Shown here: positions 56,392 through 64,000 of the stretch, in pieces
Position numbering within the stretch: position 1 is the first letter of the stretch
Layout: the number at the start of each line of letters is the position of its first letter
From: Mycobacterium deserti
GTDB lineage: Bacteria; Actinomycetota; Actinomycetes; Mycobacteriales; Mycobacteriaceae
Direction of reading: 5' to 3'
DNA: 64,000 nt
NCBI RefSeq assembly: GCF_025345615.1
Contig: NZ_JAODWD010000004.1
Coordinates: 496,001 to 560,000 of the forward strand
Translations under genes and position numbers: made by a program
Notes under the pieces: model-generated
The model's database searches: none
What the model was told of the DNA's origin: nothing
What the model saw: the letters and a program-made list of their open reading frames with translations, nothing else

Positions 56392-58083
56392 CTAGAAGCG
56401 GCTCTCCAGGCGCGCCGACACGCCCGCCTCCTGCAGGTCGAGACGTTCGAGCATCCACCGTACGGCCTCGTCCTCGATGCGCCCGGCGTCGCGTTCGGCG
56501 ATCAGCGCGGCCCGCTGACTGGCCAGCACATCGCGATACAGCGCGGTGAACACCTCCGACCGTTTGGTGTGCGCCTCCGGATCGGGCATCTCGTCGGCGT
56601 CCTGCGAGTGCCGTGCCACGATCGCCTCGATGTCCTCGACCACCCGCGGACTCAGGTTTCGCGGCGGGTTGGCGCGAAACTGCGCCAGTACCTCGTCGGC
56701 GGCGTCATGCACCAGCCGTTCGGCCTTGAGTTCCTCCTCGCGGTCGGCGGCGTGGTCATCGGAGAAGCGCGACAGGTGCAGTCGCCGGATCAGCAGCGGC
56801 AACGACCATCCCTGAATCAGTAGCGTGCCAACGCTGACCACGAATGCGATCGCCTGGATCGTCGCCCGCTCTGGAAACGGCTCGCCGGTGATGGTCGTGG
56901 GTGGAATAGCCGCTGCCGCAGCCAAAGTCACCACACCACGCATGCCGGTCCACGACACCACGACGTTCTCCCGCCACGACAGCGCGCGACGGTCGATCCG
57001 CGACCGCCATTTGCCCTGCGGCTTGTCTCGTCGCCGCGTGCCCAGCGCGCCGCGGCCACCGGCGGTCGGGACCGGCACGCTGAACTTCGTCTCGACGTGG
57101 CGCGACAACTTGTTGCGGCCGAAAATCGCGAACACCGACAGCGGCCGGATCACCAACACGATCAACAACACGATGACCGACGCGACCGCAACCTGGCGCA
57201 GCGATTCGTGGGCCTCGCGAAGGTCTTCCAGAACGAACCGCAGATGCAGTCCGATGTATGCGAACACGAACGCCTCGAGCAGCACGTCGACCGAGTTCCA
57301 GACGTACCGCTCCTGCAGACGGGTCTGGTAACCGGCGCCCAGCGTCCCGTTGCCGACGACGAAGCCCGCGACGACGACGGCCAGCACCCCTGAGGCGTGC
57401 AACTCTTCGGCGGCGAGGAAGGCCGCGAACGGCACCGCCAGACCCTGCACCGTCTCCAGCCCGGGATTGGCCAGTCGCTTGCGGATCCACAGGGTCACGT
57501 AGCCCAGCGCCGCACCCACCAGCGGCCCGATGACCGCGCTGTAGCCGAACAGCATGAAGGGGTTCTCGATGAACGTGTGACCACCGGCGACATGGCTCAC
57601 CGCGATGGTGAACAGGGTCAGCGCGGCGGCGTCGTTGATCAGGCTCTCCCCCGTCAGGATCGCCATCACCCGCTTGGGCAGACCCAGTTTGCGGCCCACT
57701 GCCACGGCGGTGACGGCATCAGGCGGCGCGACGATCGCGCCGAGCACCAGCGCCGTCGCGAACGTCAGCGGCACCACGACCAGCCACGAGGAGATCGCGG
57801 CCACCGTGAACGCGGTGACCACCACCAGGCCGACGCCGAGACCCATGATCGGGCGGATGTTGCGCAGGAACGTCGGGAACGAGAAATCGAGCGCGGCCGA
57901 GTACAACAGCGGCGGCAGCACCACGGTCAACAGGATGTGCGAATCCAGTTCCGGCGCCTCGAACTCCGGCAGGAACGACACGGCGCCCCCGATGACGACG
58001 ATGATCAGCGCCGGTTCCAGCCCGCGGCGGTGGGCAATGGCGGTGACGACGATCGCGCCGACGACGACGAGGATTAATTCCAC
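56392..58083 (-). CDS. Na+/H+ antiporter, CPA1 (NhaP) family
   Basis: A 563-residue cation/proton antiporter with about 12 N-terminal membrane helices (ELILVVVGAIVVTAIAHRRG, VSFLPEFEAPELDSHILLTV) and a long cytoplasmic C-terminus. The conserved APPDAVTAVAVGRKLGLPKR and ILTGESLINDAAALTLFTIA (with the ion-binding Asn-Asp) mark the CPA1 family. The start is GTG 58083 giving MELILVVVG; further upstream codons read into the nei gene region. It probably handles Na+ or K+ export and pH balance. Confidence 0.92.
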   Translation of the reverse strand: MELILVVVGAIVVTAIAHRRGLEPALIIVVIGGAVSFLPEFEAPELDSHILLTVVLPPLLYSAALDFSFPTFLRNIRPIMGLGVGLVVVTAFTVAAISSWLVVVPLTFATALVLGAIVAPPDAVTAVAVGRKLGLPKRVMAILTGESLINDAAALTLFTIAVSHVAGGHTFIENPFMLFGYSAVIGPLVGAALGYVTLWIRKRLANPGLETVQGLAVPFAAFLAAEELHASGVLAVVVAGFVVGNGTLGAGYQTRLQERYVWNSVDVLLEAFVFAYIGLHLRFVLEDLREAHESLRQVAVASVIVLLIVLVIRPLSVFAIFGRNKLSRHVETKFSVPVPTAGGRGALGTRRRDKPQGKWRSRIDRRALSWRENVVVSWTGMRGVVTLAAAAAIPPTTITGEPFPERATIQAIAFVVSVGTLLIQGWSLPLLIRRLHLSRFSDDHAADREEELKAERLVHDAADEVLAQFRANPPRNLSPRVVEDIEAIVARHSQDADEMPDPEAHTKRSEVFTALYRDVLASQRAALIAERDAGRIEDEAVRWMLERLDLQEAGVSARLESRF

Positions 58084-58105
58084 TCGCCGATTGTCCCGGC
58101 AGCGC

Positions 58106-58900
58106 CTACTTCTGGCAGTTCGGGCACCAGAAGAGGTTCCGACCCTCAAGCACCGCGGTGCGGATGCCGGTGCCGCAGATCCGGCACGGTTCGCCGGCGC
58201 GCCGGTACACGTAGGTGCGCGGCCTGCCCGGCCGGTACGACGGGAACCCGTGGTCGTCCTCGCGCCGAATGGTGATGATCTTGCCGCGGCGGAGCCCGAC
58301 TCTCATCAGCTCGACCAGGTCGACCCACATCGCGTCGAATTCGGACTCATCGATCCGGGTGCCCGGCCGGTACGGGTCGATGCGGTGGCGGTACAACAAC
58401 TCGTTGCGGTAGACGTTGCCGACGCCGGCCAGCACCGACTGATCCATCAGCAATGCGCCAATCGGCCTGCGCGACTTTCGAATCCGCGCCCAAGCGAGCG
58501 AGCCGTCAGCGTCCCGCCGTAACGGGTCGGGTCCGAGCCGCGCCACGATGTCGTCGATGTCAGGCACTTCGATCACCTCGCACACCGTCGGCCCGCGCAG
58601 GTCGGTGCCGTACTCCGTGCCGATCATCCGCATGCGCACCTGGCCGACCGGAAGGGGCATCGGAACCGGCGCTTCGTTGAATGTCCCGTACAGGCCCAGA
58701 TGCACGTGTACGACGCGGCCACCGTCGTAATGGTGAAAAAGGTGCTTGCCCCACGCGGTGGCCTTCTTGAGTACCCGGCCGTTGACCGCCGCGGCTCCAT
58801 CGGCGAATCGGCCCTGCGGACTGGACACCATGACCGGCTCGCGCGCGAAGCGGCGCTGGTGCAACCGGGCCAGCCGGTGCAGGGTGTGGCCTTCGGGCAT
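58106..58900 (-). CDS. nei: Endonuclease VIII-type DNA glycosylase/AP lyase
   Basis: A 264-residue Fpg/Nei glycosylase that removes oxidised bases. After Met the catalytic PEGHTLHRLA (Pro2, Glu3) is intact. The H2TH region is present (DQSVLAGVGNVYRNELLYRH), and the C-terminal zinc finger is CRICGTG to CPNCQK. Position between the antiporter and rpiB, with only 3 bp to rpiB, corresponds to nei1 (Rv2464c). Probably co-transcribed with rpiB. Confidence 0.95.
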   Translation of the reverse strand: MPEGHTLHRLARLHQRRFAREPVMVSSPQGRFADGAAAVNGRVLKKATAWGKHLFHHYDGGRVVHVHLGLYGTFNEAPVPMPLPVGQVRMRMIGTEYGTDLRGPTVCEVIEVPDIDDIVARLGPDPLRRDADGSLAWARIRKSRRPIGALLMDQSVLAGVGNVYRNELLYRHRIDPYRPGTRIDESEFDAMWVDLVELMRVGLRRGKIITIRREDDHGFPSYRPGRPRTYVYRRAGEPCRICGTGIRTAVLEGRNLFWCPNCQK

Positions 58901-58903
58901 GCC

Positions 58904-59386
58904 TTACGCGCCGGGCACCGGTGGCGCGTCGTGCGTCCGCTCGTATTCGGCGATGATGTCGATACGACGTTGGTGCCGCTGCGCTTCCGACCACGGCGTC
59001 GACAGGAACGCGTCGACGATCGCAAGCGCCTCCTCTTCGGTGTGCATCCGGCCGCCGATGCCGATCAATTGCGCGTTGTTGTGCTCGCGGGCCAACTTCG
59101 CCGTCTCGATGCTCCACCCCAACGCGCAGCGCGCGCCAGGCACCTTGTTGGCCGCGATCTGCTCGCCGTTGCCCGACCCGCCGAGCACGATCCCGAGGCT
59201 GCCGGGATCGGCCACCGTCTTCTCGGCGGCCGCGATGCAGAACGCCGGATAGTCGTCGTCGGGATCGTTGACGAAGGCGCCGCAGTCGATCGGCTCGTGG
59301 CCGTTCGACCGCAGATGCTCGATGATCCGCTGCTTGAACTCGAAGCCCCCGTGGTCGGCTCCCAGGTAGACGCGCATGGCGGCCAT
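58904..59386 (-). CDS. rpiB: Ribose-5-phosphate isomerase B
   Basis: A 160-residue RpiB that interconverts ribose 5-phosphate and ribulose 5-phosphate. MRVYLGADHGGFEFKQRII has the phosphate-binding Asp-His; GIVLGGSGNGEQIAANKVPG is the anion hole (the mycobacterial enzyme uses a Glu base instead of Cys); GIGGRMHTEEEA and QRHQRRIDII follow. The start is ATG 59386 (MAAMRVYL), matching the pattern MSGMRVYL I recall for Rv2465c. Confidence 0.96.
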   Translation of the reverse strand: MAAMRVYLGADHGGFEFKQRIIEHLRSNGHEPIDCGAFVNDPDDDYPAFCIAAAEKTVADPGSLGIVLGGSGNGEQIAANKVPGARCALGWSIETAKLAREHNNAQLIGIGGRMHTEEEALAIVDAFLSTPWSEAQRHQRRIDIIAEYERTHDAPPVPGA

Positions 59387-59452
59387 TCTGGCAGAGGACG
59401 GCGGCCGGTCAGTGCACGGCCGACGTACTCAGTCGAACACGACCGTGAGCGG

Positions 59453-60064
59453 TCAATCGAATTCAGGGCGTTCGGTGCGGGTGCGCTTGAGTTCCCAGAA
59501 GTGCGGATAGGACGCGAACGTCACCGATGCGTCCCACAGCTTGCCGGCGTCTTCGCCGCGTGGGATGCGCGAGAGCACCGGTCCGAAGAATGCGACGCCG
59601 TTGACGTGGATGGTCGGGGTTCCGACATCCTCGCCCACGGGATCCATGCCTTCGTGGTGGCTCTTGCGCAGCGCCTCGTCGTACTTGTCGGAGGTGGCCG
59701 CCTCGGCCAGTTCGGCGGGCAATCCCGTCTCCTCGAGCGACTCTCTGATGATGAGGTCGAAGTCTTCGATGCCCTGATTGTGGATCCGCGTGCCCATCGC
59801 CGTGTACAGCGGGGCGAGGATCTCTGGGCCCTTGGCCTGCTCGGCGGCGATCGCGACGCGCACCGGCCCCCAGGCCTTTTTCAAGCCTTCGCGGTACTCG
59901 TCGGGCAGGTCGTCTTTGTTCTCGTTCAGCACCGCCAGGCTCATCACGTGGAAGTTGACCTCGACATCGCGAACCTTCTCGACCTCGAGGATCCACCGCG
60001 AGGTGATCCAGCACCACGGGCACAGCGGATCGAACCAGAAATCAGCGACGGACTTCTCAGCCAT
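59453..60064 (-). CDS. Mycothiol-dependent DsbA-like oxidoreductase (Rv2466c-like)
   Basis: A 203-residue thioredoxin-fold protein of the DsbA/FrnE group. The active site CPWC is at residues 15-18 (WFDPLCPWCWITSRW) and the cis-Pro loop is in DVGTPTIHVNG. The M. tuberculosis counterpart Rv2466c is a mycothiol-dependent nitroreductase induced by oxidative stress and activates thienopyrimidine prodrugs. It lies directly after rpiB as in M. tuberculosis. Cytoplasmic; no signal peptide. Confidence 0.93.
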   Translation of the reverse strand: MAEKSVADFWFDPLCPWCWITSRWILEVEKVRDVEVNFHVMSLAVLNENKDDLPDEYREGLKKAWGPVRVAIAAEQAKGPEILAPLYTAMGTRIHNQGIEDFDLIIRESLEETGLPAELAEAATSDKYDEALRKSHHEGMDPVGEDVGTPTIHVNGVAFFGPVLSRIPRGEDAGKLWDASVTFASYPHFWELKRTRTERPEFD

Positions 60065-60233
60065 GGGTGTCCTCTCGATCGGCGGGCAGATCTGCGTTCA
60101 GCACAACGGCGTGCCCAACAATCATGTTCCCGAAGCACGCGACGGAGACGCAGCGGCATAAGAAACGCCTTAATGTGCAAACGGTTATCAAACCGTGTTT
60201 CGGATGTGACTGTTGTGAACAATCGTTACCAAA

Positions 60234-60617
60234 GTGAACAAACACCTTGATCGAACAGCCCGCGCACTCGCGCTAGGCATCGGCATCACGACCGCTGCGG
60301 CGATGTTCGCCGCGCCCGCCCACGCAGATCCGCTTGACGACTCATTTCTCCGCGCGCTTCGCGACGGCGGTATGGCGTACAACAACCCGGTGAACACGGC
60401 CGACCTCGGTCGGTCCGTGTGCCCGATGCTCGTCGAACCGGGCAAGTCGCTTGCCAGCGTCTACTCACAAGTGTCGAACAACGGTGTCCCACCGCAGATG
60501 GCCGCCTTCTTCACCGGTATCGCGATTTCGATGTACTGCCCGCAGGCCATGTCCTCGATCGGCAACGGCACCTTCCTGGACTGGCTCCCTGCAGCGCGGG
60601 CCATCCCGGGCCTGTAG
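60234..60617 (+). CDS. Small secreted DUF732-like protein
   Basis: A 127-residue exported protein. The signal peptide is NKHLDRTARALALGIGITTA to AAPAHADP; the mature part has the DUF732 pattern of two Cys (SVCPMLVEP and MYCPQAM) and DDSFLRALRDGGMAYNNP. The family is common in mycobacteria, function unknown. The start is GTG 60234. It lies between the Rv2466c-like gene (divergent) and pepN. Confidence 0.82.
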   Translation: MNKHLDRTARALALGIGITTAAAMFAAPAHADPLDDSFLRALRDGGMAYNNPVNTADLGRSVCPMLVEPGKSLASVYSQVSNNGVPPQMAAFFTGIAISMYCPQAMSSIGNGTFLDWLPAARAIPGL

Positions 60618-60642
60618 CCCCGGCGGCCTATAGGTTGGTCGG

Positions 60643-63237
60643 GTGGCACTTCCCAACCTGACCCGCGACCAAGCCGTCGAACGCGCCGCGCTGGTCACCG
60701 TCGACAACTACCGCATCGAGCTCGACCTCACCGACGGCACCGGAAAGCCGGGTGAGCGCACGTTCCGTTCGGTGACCACCGTCGAGTTCGACGCGCAGGT
60801 CGGCGCCGACAGCTACATCGACATCGCCGCCGACACGATCCGGAGTGCGACGCTCAACGGGCACGCCATCGACGTGTCCGGCTACGACGAATCGACCGGC
60901 ATCCCGCTGATCGGGCTGGCGGAGCACAACGTGGTCGTGGTCGATGCCGACTGCCTTTACTCGAACACCGGTGAGGGCCTACACCGGTTCGTCGACCCGG
61001 TCGACAACGAGGTCTATCTGTACTCGCAGTTCGAAACCGCCGACGCCAAGCGGATGTTCGCGTGCTTCGACCAACCCGATCGCAAGGCGACGTTCGACGT
61101 CACGGTGACCGCGCCGGCGCACTGGGAAGTGGTGTCCAACGGCGCCACCGTCAGCGTGGAGGACTCCGGCGACGAGGCCAGGGGTAGGCGCCATACCTTC
61201 GCGGTCACCCCGAGGATGAGCACCTATCTGGTGGCGCTGATCGCCGGCCCGTACGCCCGCTGGGACGACACCTACACCGACGACCACGGCGAGATCCCCC
61301 TGGGTCTGTTCTGCCGAAAGTCGCTGGCGGAGTTCATGGACGCCGAGCGGCTCTTCACCGAGACCAAGCAGGGATTCGGCTTCTACCACAAGAACTTCGG
61401 CGTGCCGTACGCGTTCGGCAAGTACGACCAGTTGTTCGTTCCGGAGTTCAACGCCGGTGCGATGGAGAACGCGGGTGCGGTGACGTTCCTCGAGGACTAC
61501 GTTTTCCGCAGCAAGGTCACCCGGGCCTCCTACGAGCGGCGCGCGGAGACGGTGCTGCACGAGATGGCGCACATGTGGTTCGGCGACCTGGTCACCATGC
61601 AGTGGTGGGACGACCTGTGGCTCAATGAGTCGTTCGCGACCTTCGCGTCGGTGCTGTGCCAGGCCGAGGCGACCGAATACACCGAAGCCTGGACGACGTT
61701 CGCCAATGTGGAGAAATCCTGGGCCTACCGGCAGGACCAACTTCCGTCGACGCATCCGGTGGCGGCCGACATTCCAGACCTTGCGGCCGTCGAGGTGAAC
61801 TTCGACGGAATCACCTACGCGAAGGGCGCTTCGGTTCTGAAGCAGCTCGTCGCCTACGTCGGGCTGGAAGAATTCCTCGCCGGTCTTCGGGACTACTTCC
61901 GCGACCACGCATTCGGCAACGCGACATTCGGCGACCTGCTCGGTGCGCTGGAGAAGGCGTCGGGCCGTGACTTGTCGGGGTGGGGCCGGCAGTGGCTCAA
62001 GACCACGGGCCTGAACACATTGCGCGCAGACTTCGACGTCGACGCCGACGGTCGATTCACCCGGTTCGGCATCACGCAGAGCGGCGCCGCACCGGGCGCG
62101 GGCGAGACGCGCGTGCACAGGTTGGCTGTCGGCGTGTACGACGACGACGGGTCAGGCAAGCTGGTCCGGATCCACCGCGAGGAACTCGACATCGAGGGCG
62201 AACACACCGATGTGCCCGCGCTGCAGAGCATTTCGCGTGGCAAGTTGATCTTGGTCAACGATGACGATCTGACGTACTGCTCCCTGCGGCTCGATCCCGA
62301 CTCGCTGCAGACCGTGTTGACGCGTATTTCCGACATCGCCGAACCACTGCCGCGGACGATGGCGTGGTCGGCGGCGTGGGAGATGACGCGCGAAGCCGAG
62401 CTCAAGGCGCGCGACTTCGTGTCGCTGGTGTGCGGCGGTGTGCACGCTGAGACCGAAGTCGGTGTGTTGCAGCGGCTCTTACTGCAGGCTCAGACCGCCT
62501 TGAGCTCTTACGCCGAGCCGCAGTGGGCGCTCTCGCAAGGCTGGCCGGAATTTGCGGACCGACTGCTGGAGCTGGCGCGCAGCGCCGACGCCGGCTCGGA
62601 CCACCAGTTGGCCTATGTCAACGCGCTATGCGGTTCGGTGCTCAGCGGCCCGCACGCAAGGGTCCTGCGGGCAATGTTGGACACCGACCCCGCCGACCAG
62701 GGATTGCCTGGCTTGGTCGTCGACACGGAATTGCGCTGGCGCATCGTTGTGGCGCTGGCGGCGGCGGGTGCGATCGACGGCGACGGGGCGGCGACGCCGA
62801 TGATCGACGCCGAGGCACAGGAGGATCCGACAGCTGCGGGCAGGCGACACGCCGCCGCGGCGGCAGCGGCCAGGCCGCAGACGCCGGTGAAGGAGGCGGC
62901 CTGGCAGCAGGTGATCGAGGACGACACCCTGGCCAACATCACCGCGCGTTCGGTGATCGGCGGGTTCGTGCGGCCAGGTCAGCAGGAGCTGCTCAACCCG
63001 TTCCGGGACCGCTACTTCGGCGCGATTTCCGGTGTGTGGGAACGACGCTCGAGTGAGGTCGCCCAGACTGTCGTGATTGGTCTGTACCCGTCGTGGGACA
63101 TCAGCCAGGATGGCCTCGACGCCGCGGACCGCTACCTGTCCGATCCGGATGTCCCGCCGGCGTTGCGCCGACTGGTGATAGAAGGCCGCGCAGGCGTGGA
63201 ACGCTCGCTGCGGGCCCGCGCCTTCGACGCCGGCTAG
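60643..63237 (+). CDS. pepN: Aminopeptidase N
   Basis: An 864-residue M1 zinc aminopeptidase that releases N-terminal residues from peptides. The exopeptidase motif GAMEN is near residue 271 and the zinc site HEMAHMWFGDLVTMQWWDDL through LNESF (HExxH at 306, Glu ligand 19 residues on) is complete. A long helical C-terminal domain follows. The start is GTG 60643 giving MALPNLTRDQAVERA. Corresponds to Rv2467. No signal peptide, so it acts in the cytoplasm on peptides released by Clp and other proteases. Confidence 0.96.
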   Translation: MALPNLTRDQAVERAALVTVDNYRIELDLTDGTGKPGERTFRSVTTVEFDAQVGADSYIDIAADTIRSATLNGHAIDVSGYDESTGIPLIGLAEHNVVVVDADCLYSNTGEGLHRFVDPVDNEVYLYSQFETADAKRMFACFDQPDRKATFDVTVTAPAHWEVVSNGATVSVEDSGDEARGRRHTFAVTPRMSTYLVALIAGPYARWDDTYTDDHGEIPLGLFCRKSLAEFMDAERLFTETKQGFGFYHKNFGVPYAFGKYDQLFVPEFNAGAMENAGAVTFLEDYVFRSKVTRASYERRAETVLHEMAHMWFGDLVTMQWWDDLWLNESFATFASVLCQAEATEYTEAWTTFANVEKSWAYRQDQLPSTHPVAADIPDLAAVEVNFDGITYAKGASVLKQLVAYVGLEEFLAGLRDYFRDHAFGNATFGDLLGALEKASGRDLSGWGRQWLKTTGLNTLRADFDVDADGRFTRFGITQSGAAPGAGETRVHRLAVGVYDDDGSGKLVRIHREELDIEGEHTDVPALQSISRGKLILVNDDDLTYCSLRLDPDSLQTVLTRISDIAEPLPRTMAWSAAWEMTREAELKARDFVSLVCGGVHAETEVGVLQRLLLQAQTALSSYAEPQWALSQGWPEFADRLLELARSADAGSDHQLAYVNALCGSVLSGPHARVLRAMLDTDPADQGLPGLVVDTELRWRIVVALAAAGAIDGDGAATPMIDAEAQEDPTAAGRRHAAAAAAARPQTPVKEAAWQQVIEDDTLANITARSVIGGFVRPGQQELLNPFRDRYFGAISGVWERRSSEVAQTVVIGLYPSWDISQDGLDAADRYLSDPDVPPALRRLVIEGRAGVERSLRARAFDAG

Positions 63238-63315
63238 CGCAAGCGGTGGTTCCTGCTGCGCGACACGCCGCTCGCGAACAGCGACGTGCGCACGCAAGCG
63301 CGGCATGCTTTCGAA

Positions 63316-63711
63316 ATGGCCGTTAGCCGAAGTCGAAAAGCGCGTGCGGCGCGCAGACGTCAGCGCCGAGTCAAGGCGGTCGTCAACGACTTGACGGCTT
63401 CTCAGTGGGCGGCGATCAAAGCGGCGTGGCAAGGTTGTGCGTACTGCGGCTCGACCGACAGCGTCCTTCAACGCGACTGTGTCATGGCGATTTCCCGCGG
63501 CGGGCGGTACACACTCGACAACGTCGTGCCGGCATGCGCAGCGTGCAACACGAGCAAGTGCAACGACGAGGTCACCGGGTGGATGCGGCGCAAGCGTCTC
63601 GACGAGCGAAGATTTCTGGAGCGCTACGTCCAGATACGCGCGTCGCTGCTGCGAGACGCCTCGCTATCACCCGCCGACGAAGTCGCCGGCGCTTTCGCGC
63701 AGGTCGACTAA
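63316..63711 (+). CDS. HNH endonuclease domain protein
   Basis: A 131-residue protein with a basic N-terminus (AVSRSRKARAARRRQRRVKA) and an HNH-type zinc/nuclease core: CAYCGSTDSVLQRDCVMAIS, then GGRYTLDNVVPACAACNTSK with the Asn and the second CxxC. The usual first His (D-H in many HNH proteins) appears replaced by D-C (RDCVMAIS), so it may be catalytically altered. The start is ATG 63316. Its 3' end overlaps the next, convergent gene by four bases. Confidence 0.82.
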   Translation: MAVSRSRKARAARRRQRRVKAVVNDLTASQWAAIKAAWQGCAYCGSTDSVLQRDCVMAISRGGRYTLDNVVPACAACNTSKCNDEVTGWMRRKRLDERRFLERYVQIRASLLRDASLSPADEVAGAFAQVD

Positions 63712-64000
63712 CCAGCCGAGTCCAATTCTTCGCGCTTCAGCTGACACGGTGTCACGCCGGACAGCACCGCGACGTCGCCCTGAGTCAGGTCTATCGCGCC
63801 GCCGGCGCCATCGCTCACCTTGAGTCCGCTGACATAGCCGACGCCGAGGCTCGACGCACGGTCGCGCACAACCTGATGGGCCGCGGCCCACTTGTCACCG
63901 GGAATCGGTTCATCGGCCACGAGATGACGGGTGCGCATGTGCACGGCTGAGGTGTCTTCGAATTCACCCTCGCAGCCGAAACGACTGGTTCGCCGCTCCC
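63708..64000 (-). CDS. Hypothetical protein, C-terminal part (runs off the window)
   Basis: An open frame reaching the window edge. The last 97 codons include RHLVADEPIPGDKWAAAHQV and VGYVSGLKVSDGAGGAIDLT, ending in QLKREELDSAG and a TAG at 63708-63710. Codon use is typical of the genome, supporting a real gene. I do not recognise the family; its place after pepN suggests Rv2468c. An internal ATG start at about 63938 is possible, but the reading continues well above it. Confidence 0.65.
   Translation of the reverse strand, partial: ERRTSRFGCEGEFEDTSAVHMRTRHLVADEPIPGDKWAAAHQVVRDRASSLGVGYVSGLKVSDGAGGAIDLTQGDVAVLSGVTPCQLKREELDSAG

Overview
The window is high-GC actinobacterial DNA, almost certainly from a fast-growing Mycobacterium (Mycolicibacterium-type). 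The evidence is the mycobacterial gene set in a recognisable order: valS, a saccharopine-dehydrogenase-like gene, rpf, mobA, korB, korA, then after a long accessory stretch clpX, clpP2, clpP1, tig, tRNA-Pro, tRNA-Gly, nei, rpiB, an Rv2466c-like DsbA-fold gene and pepN. This is the order around Rv2448c-Rv2468c of M. tuberculosis, recalled from memory rather than searched. Two PGRS-type glycine-rich secreted proteins and short secreted DUF732-like proteins support the assignment.

Layout. 1-6.5 kb: 5' end of valS, an Rv2449c-like gene, an S9 peptidase divergent from an HxlR regulator with a thioesterase, an FAD monooxygenase and a VOC protein. 6.4-8.5 kb: two tandem resuscitation-promoting-factor genes with CRP-like sites. 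8.5-12.1 kb: mobA-korB-korA. 12.4-37.6 kb: a carbohydrate/cyclitol catabolic region. It holds a LacI regulator, a PhyH dioxygenase/dehydrogenase/isomerase operon, a MerR-controlled deacetylase, a sugar ABC importer, remnants of an MFS transporter and a second LacI gene, and a GntR regulator divergent from an eight-gene myo-inositol operon (iolC, aldolase-like gene, iolB, iolD, iolE-like, iolG, iolH, iolA). 37.7-45 kb: type III glutamine synthetase, an FdhF/YdeP-like oxidoreductase with fdhD, and a glycosyltransferase. 45.2-46.8 kb: second PGRS gene. 47.2-51.6 kb: the ClpX/ClpP/trigger-factor proteostasis block. 52-55.5 kb: one very long gene fusing an MGT-type glycosyltransferase to a HelR-type RNA polymerase helicase. 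55.5-64 kb: membrane protein, Na+/H+ antiporter, nei, rpiB, mycothiol-dependent oxidoreductase, pepN, an HNH nuclease and a partial gene.

How the genes work together. The ABC importer would bring in a cyclitol. IolG oxidises it, IolE-type enzymes dehydrate it, IolD opens the ring, IolB isomerises, IolC phosphorylates, the aldolase-like protein would cleave, and IolA turns malonate semialdehyde into acetyl-CoA. A TGTCnnrACA motif shared by the importer/hyi and gntR/iolC divergent promoters suggests one GntR regulon. The most striking item is the glycosyltransferase-HelR fusion at 52,144-55,485. It is preceded by an exact copy of the sequence I recall as the rifamycin-associated element (52,069-52,088). 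This suggests a single polypeptide combining antibiotic inactivation with RNA polymerase protection.
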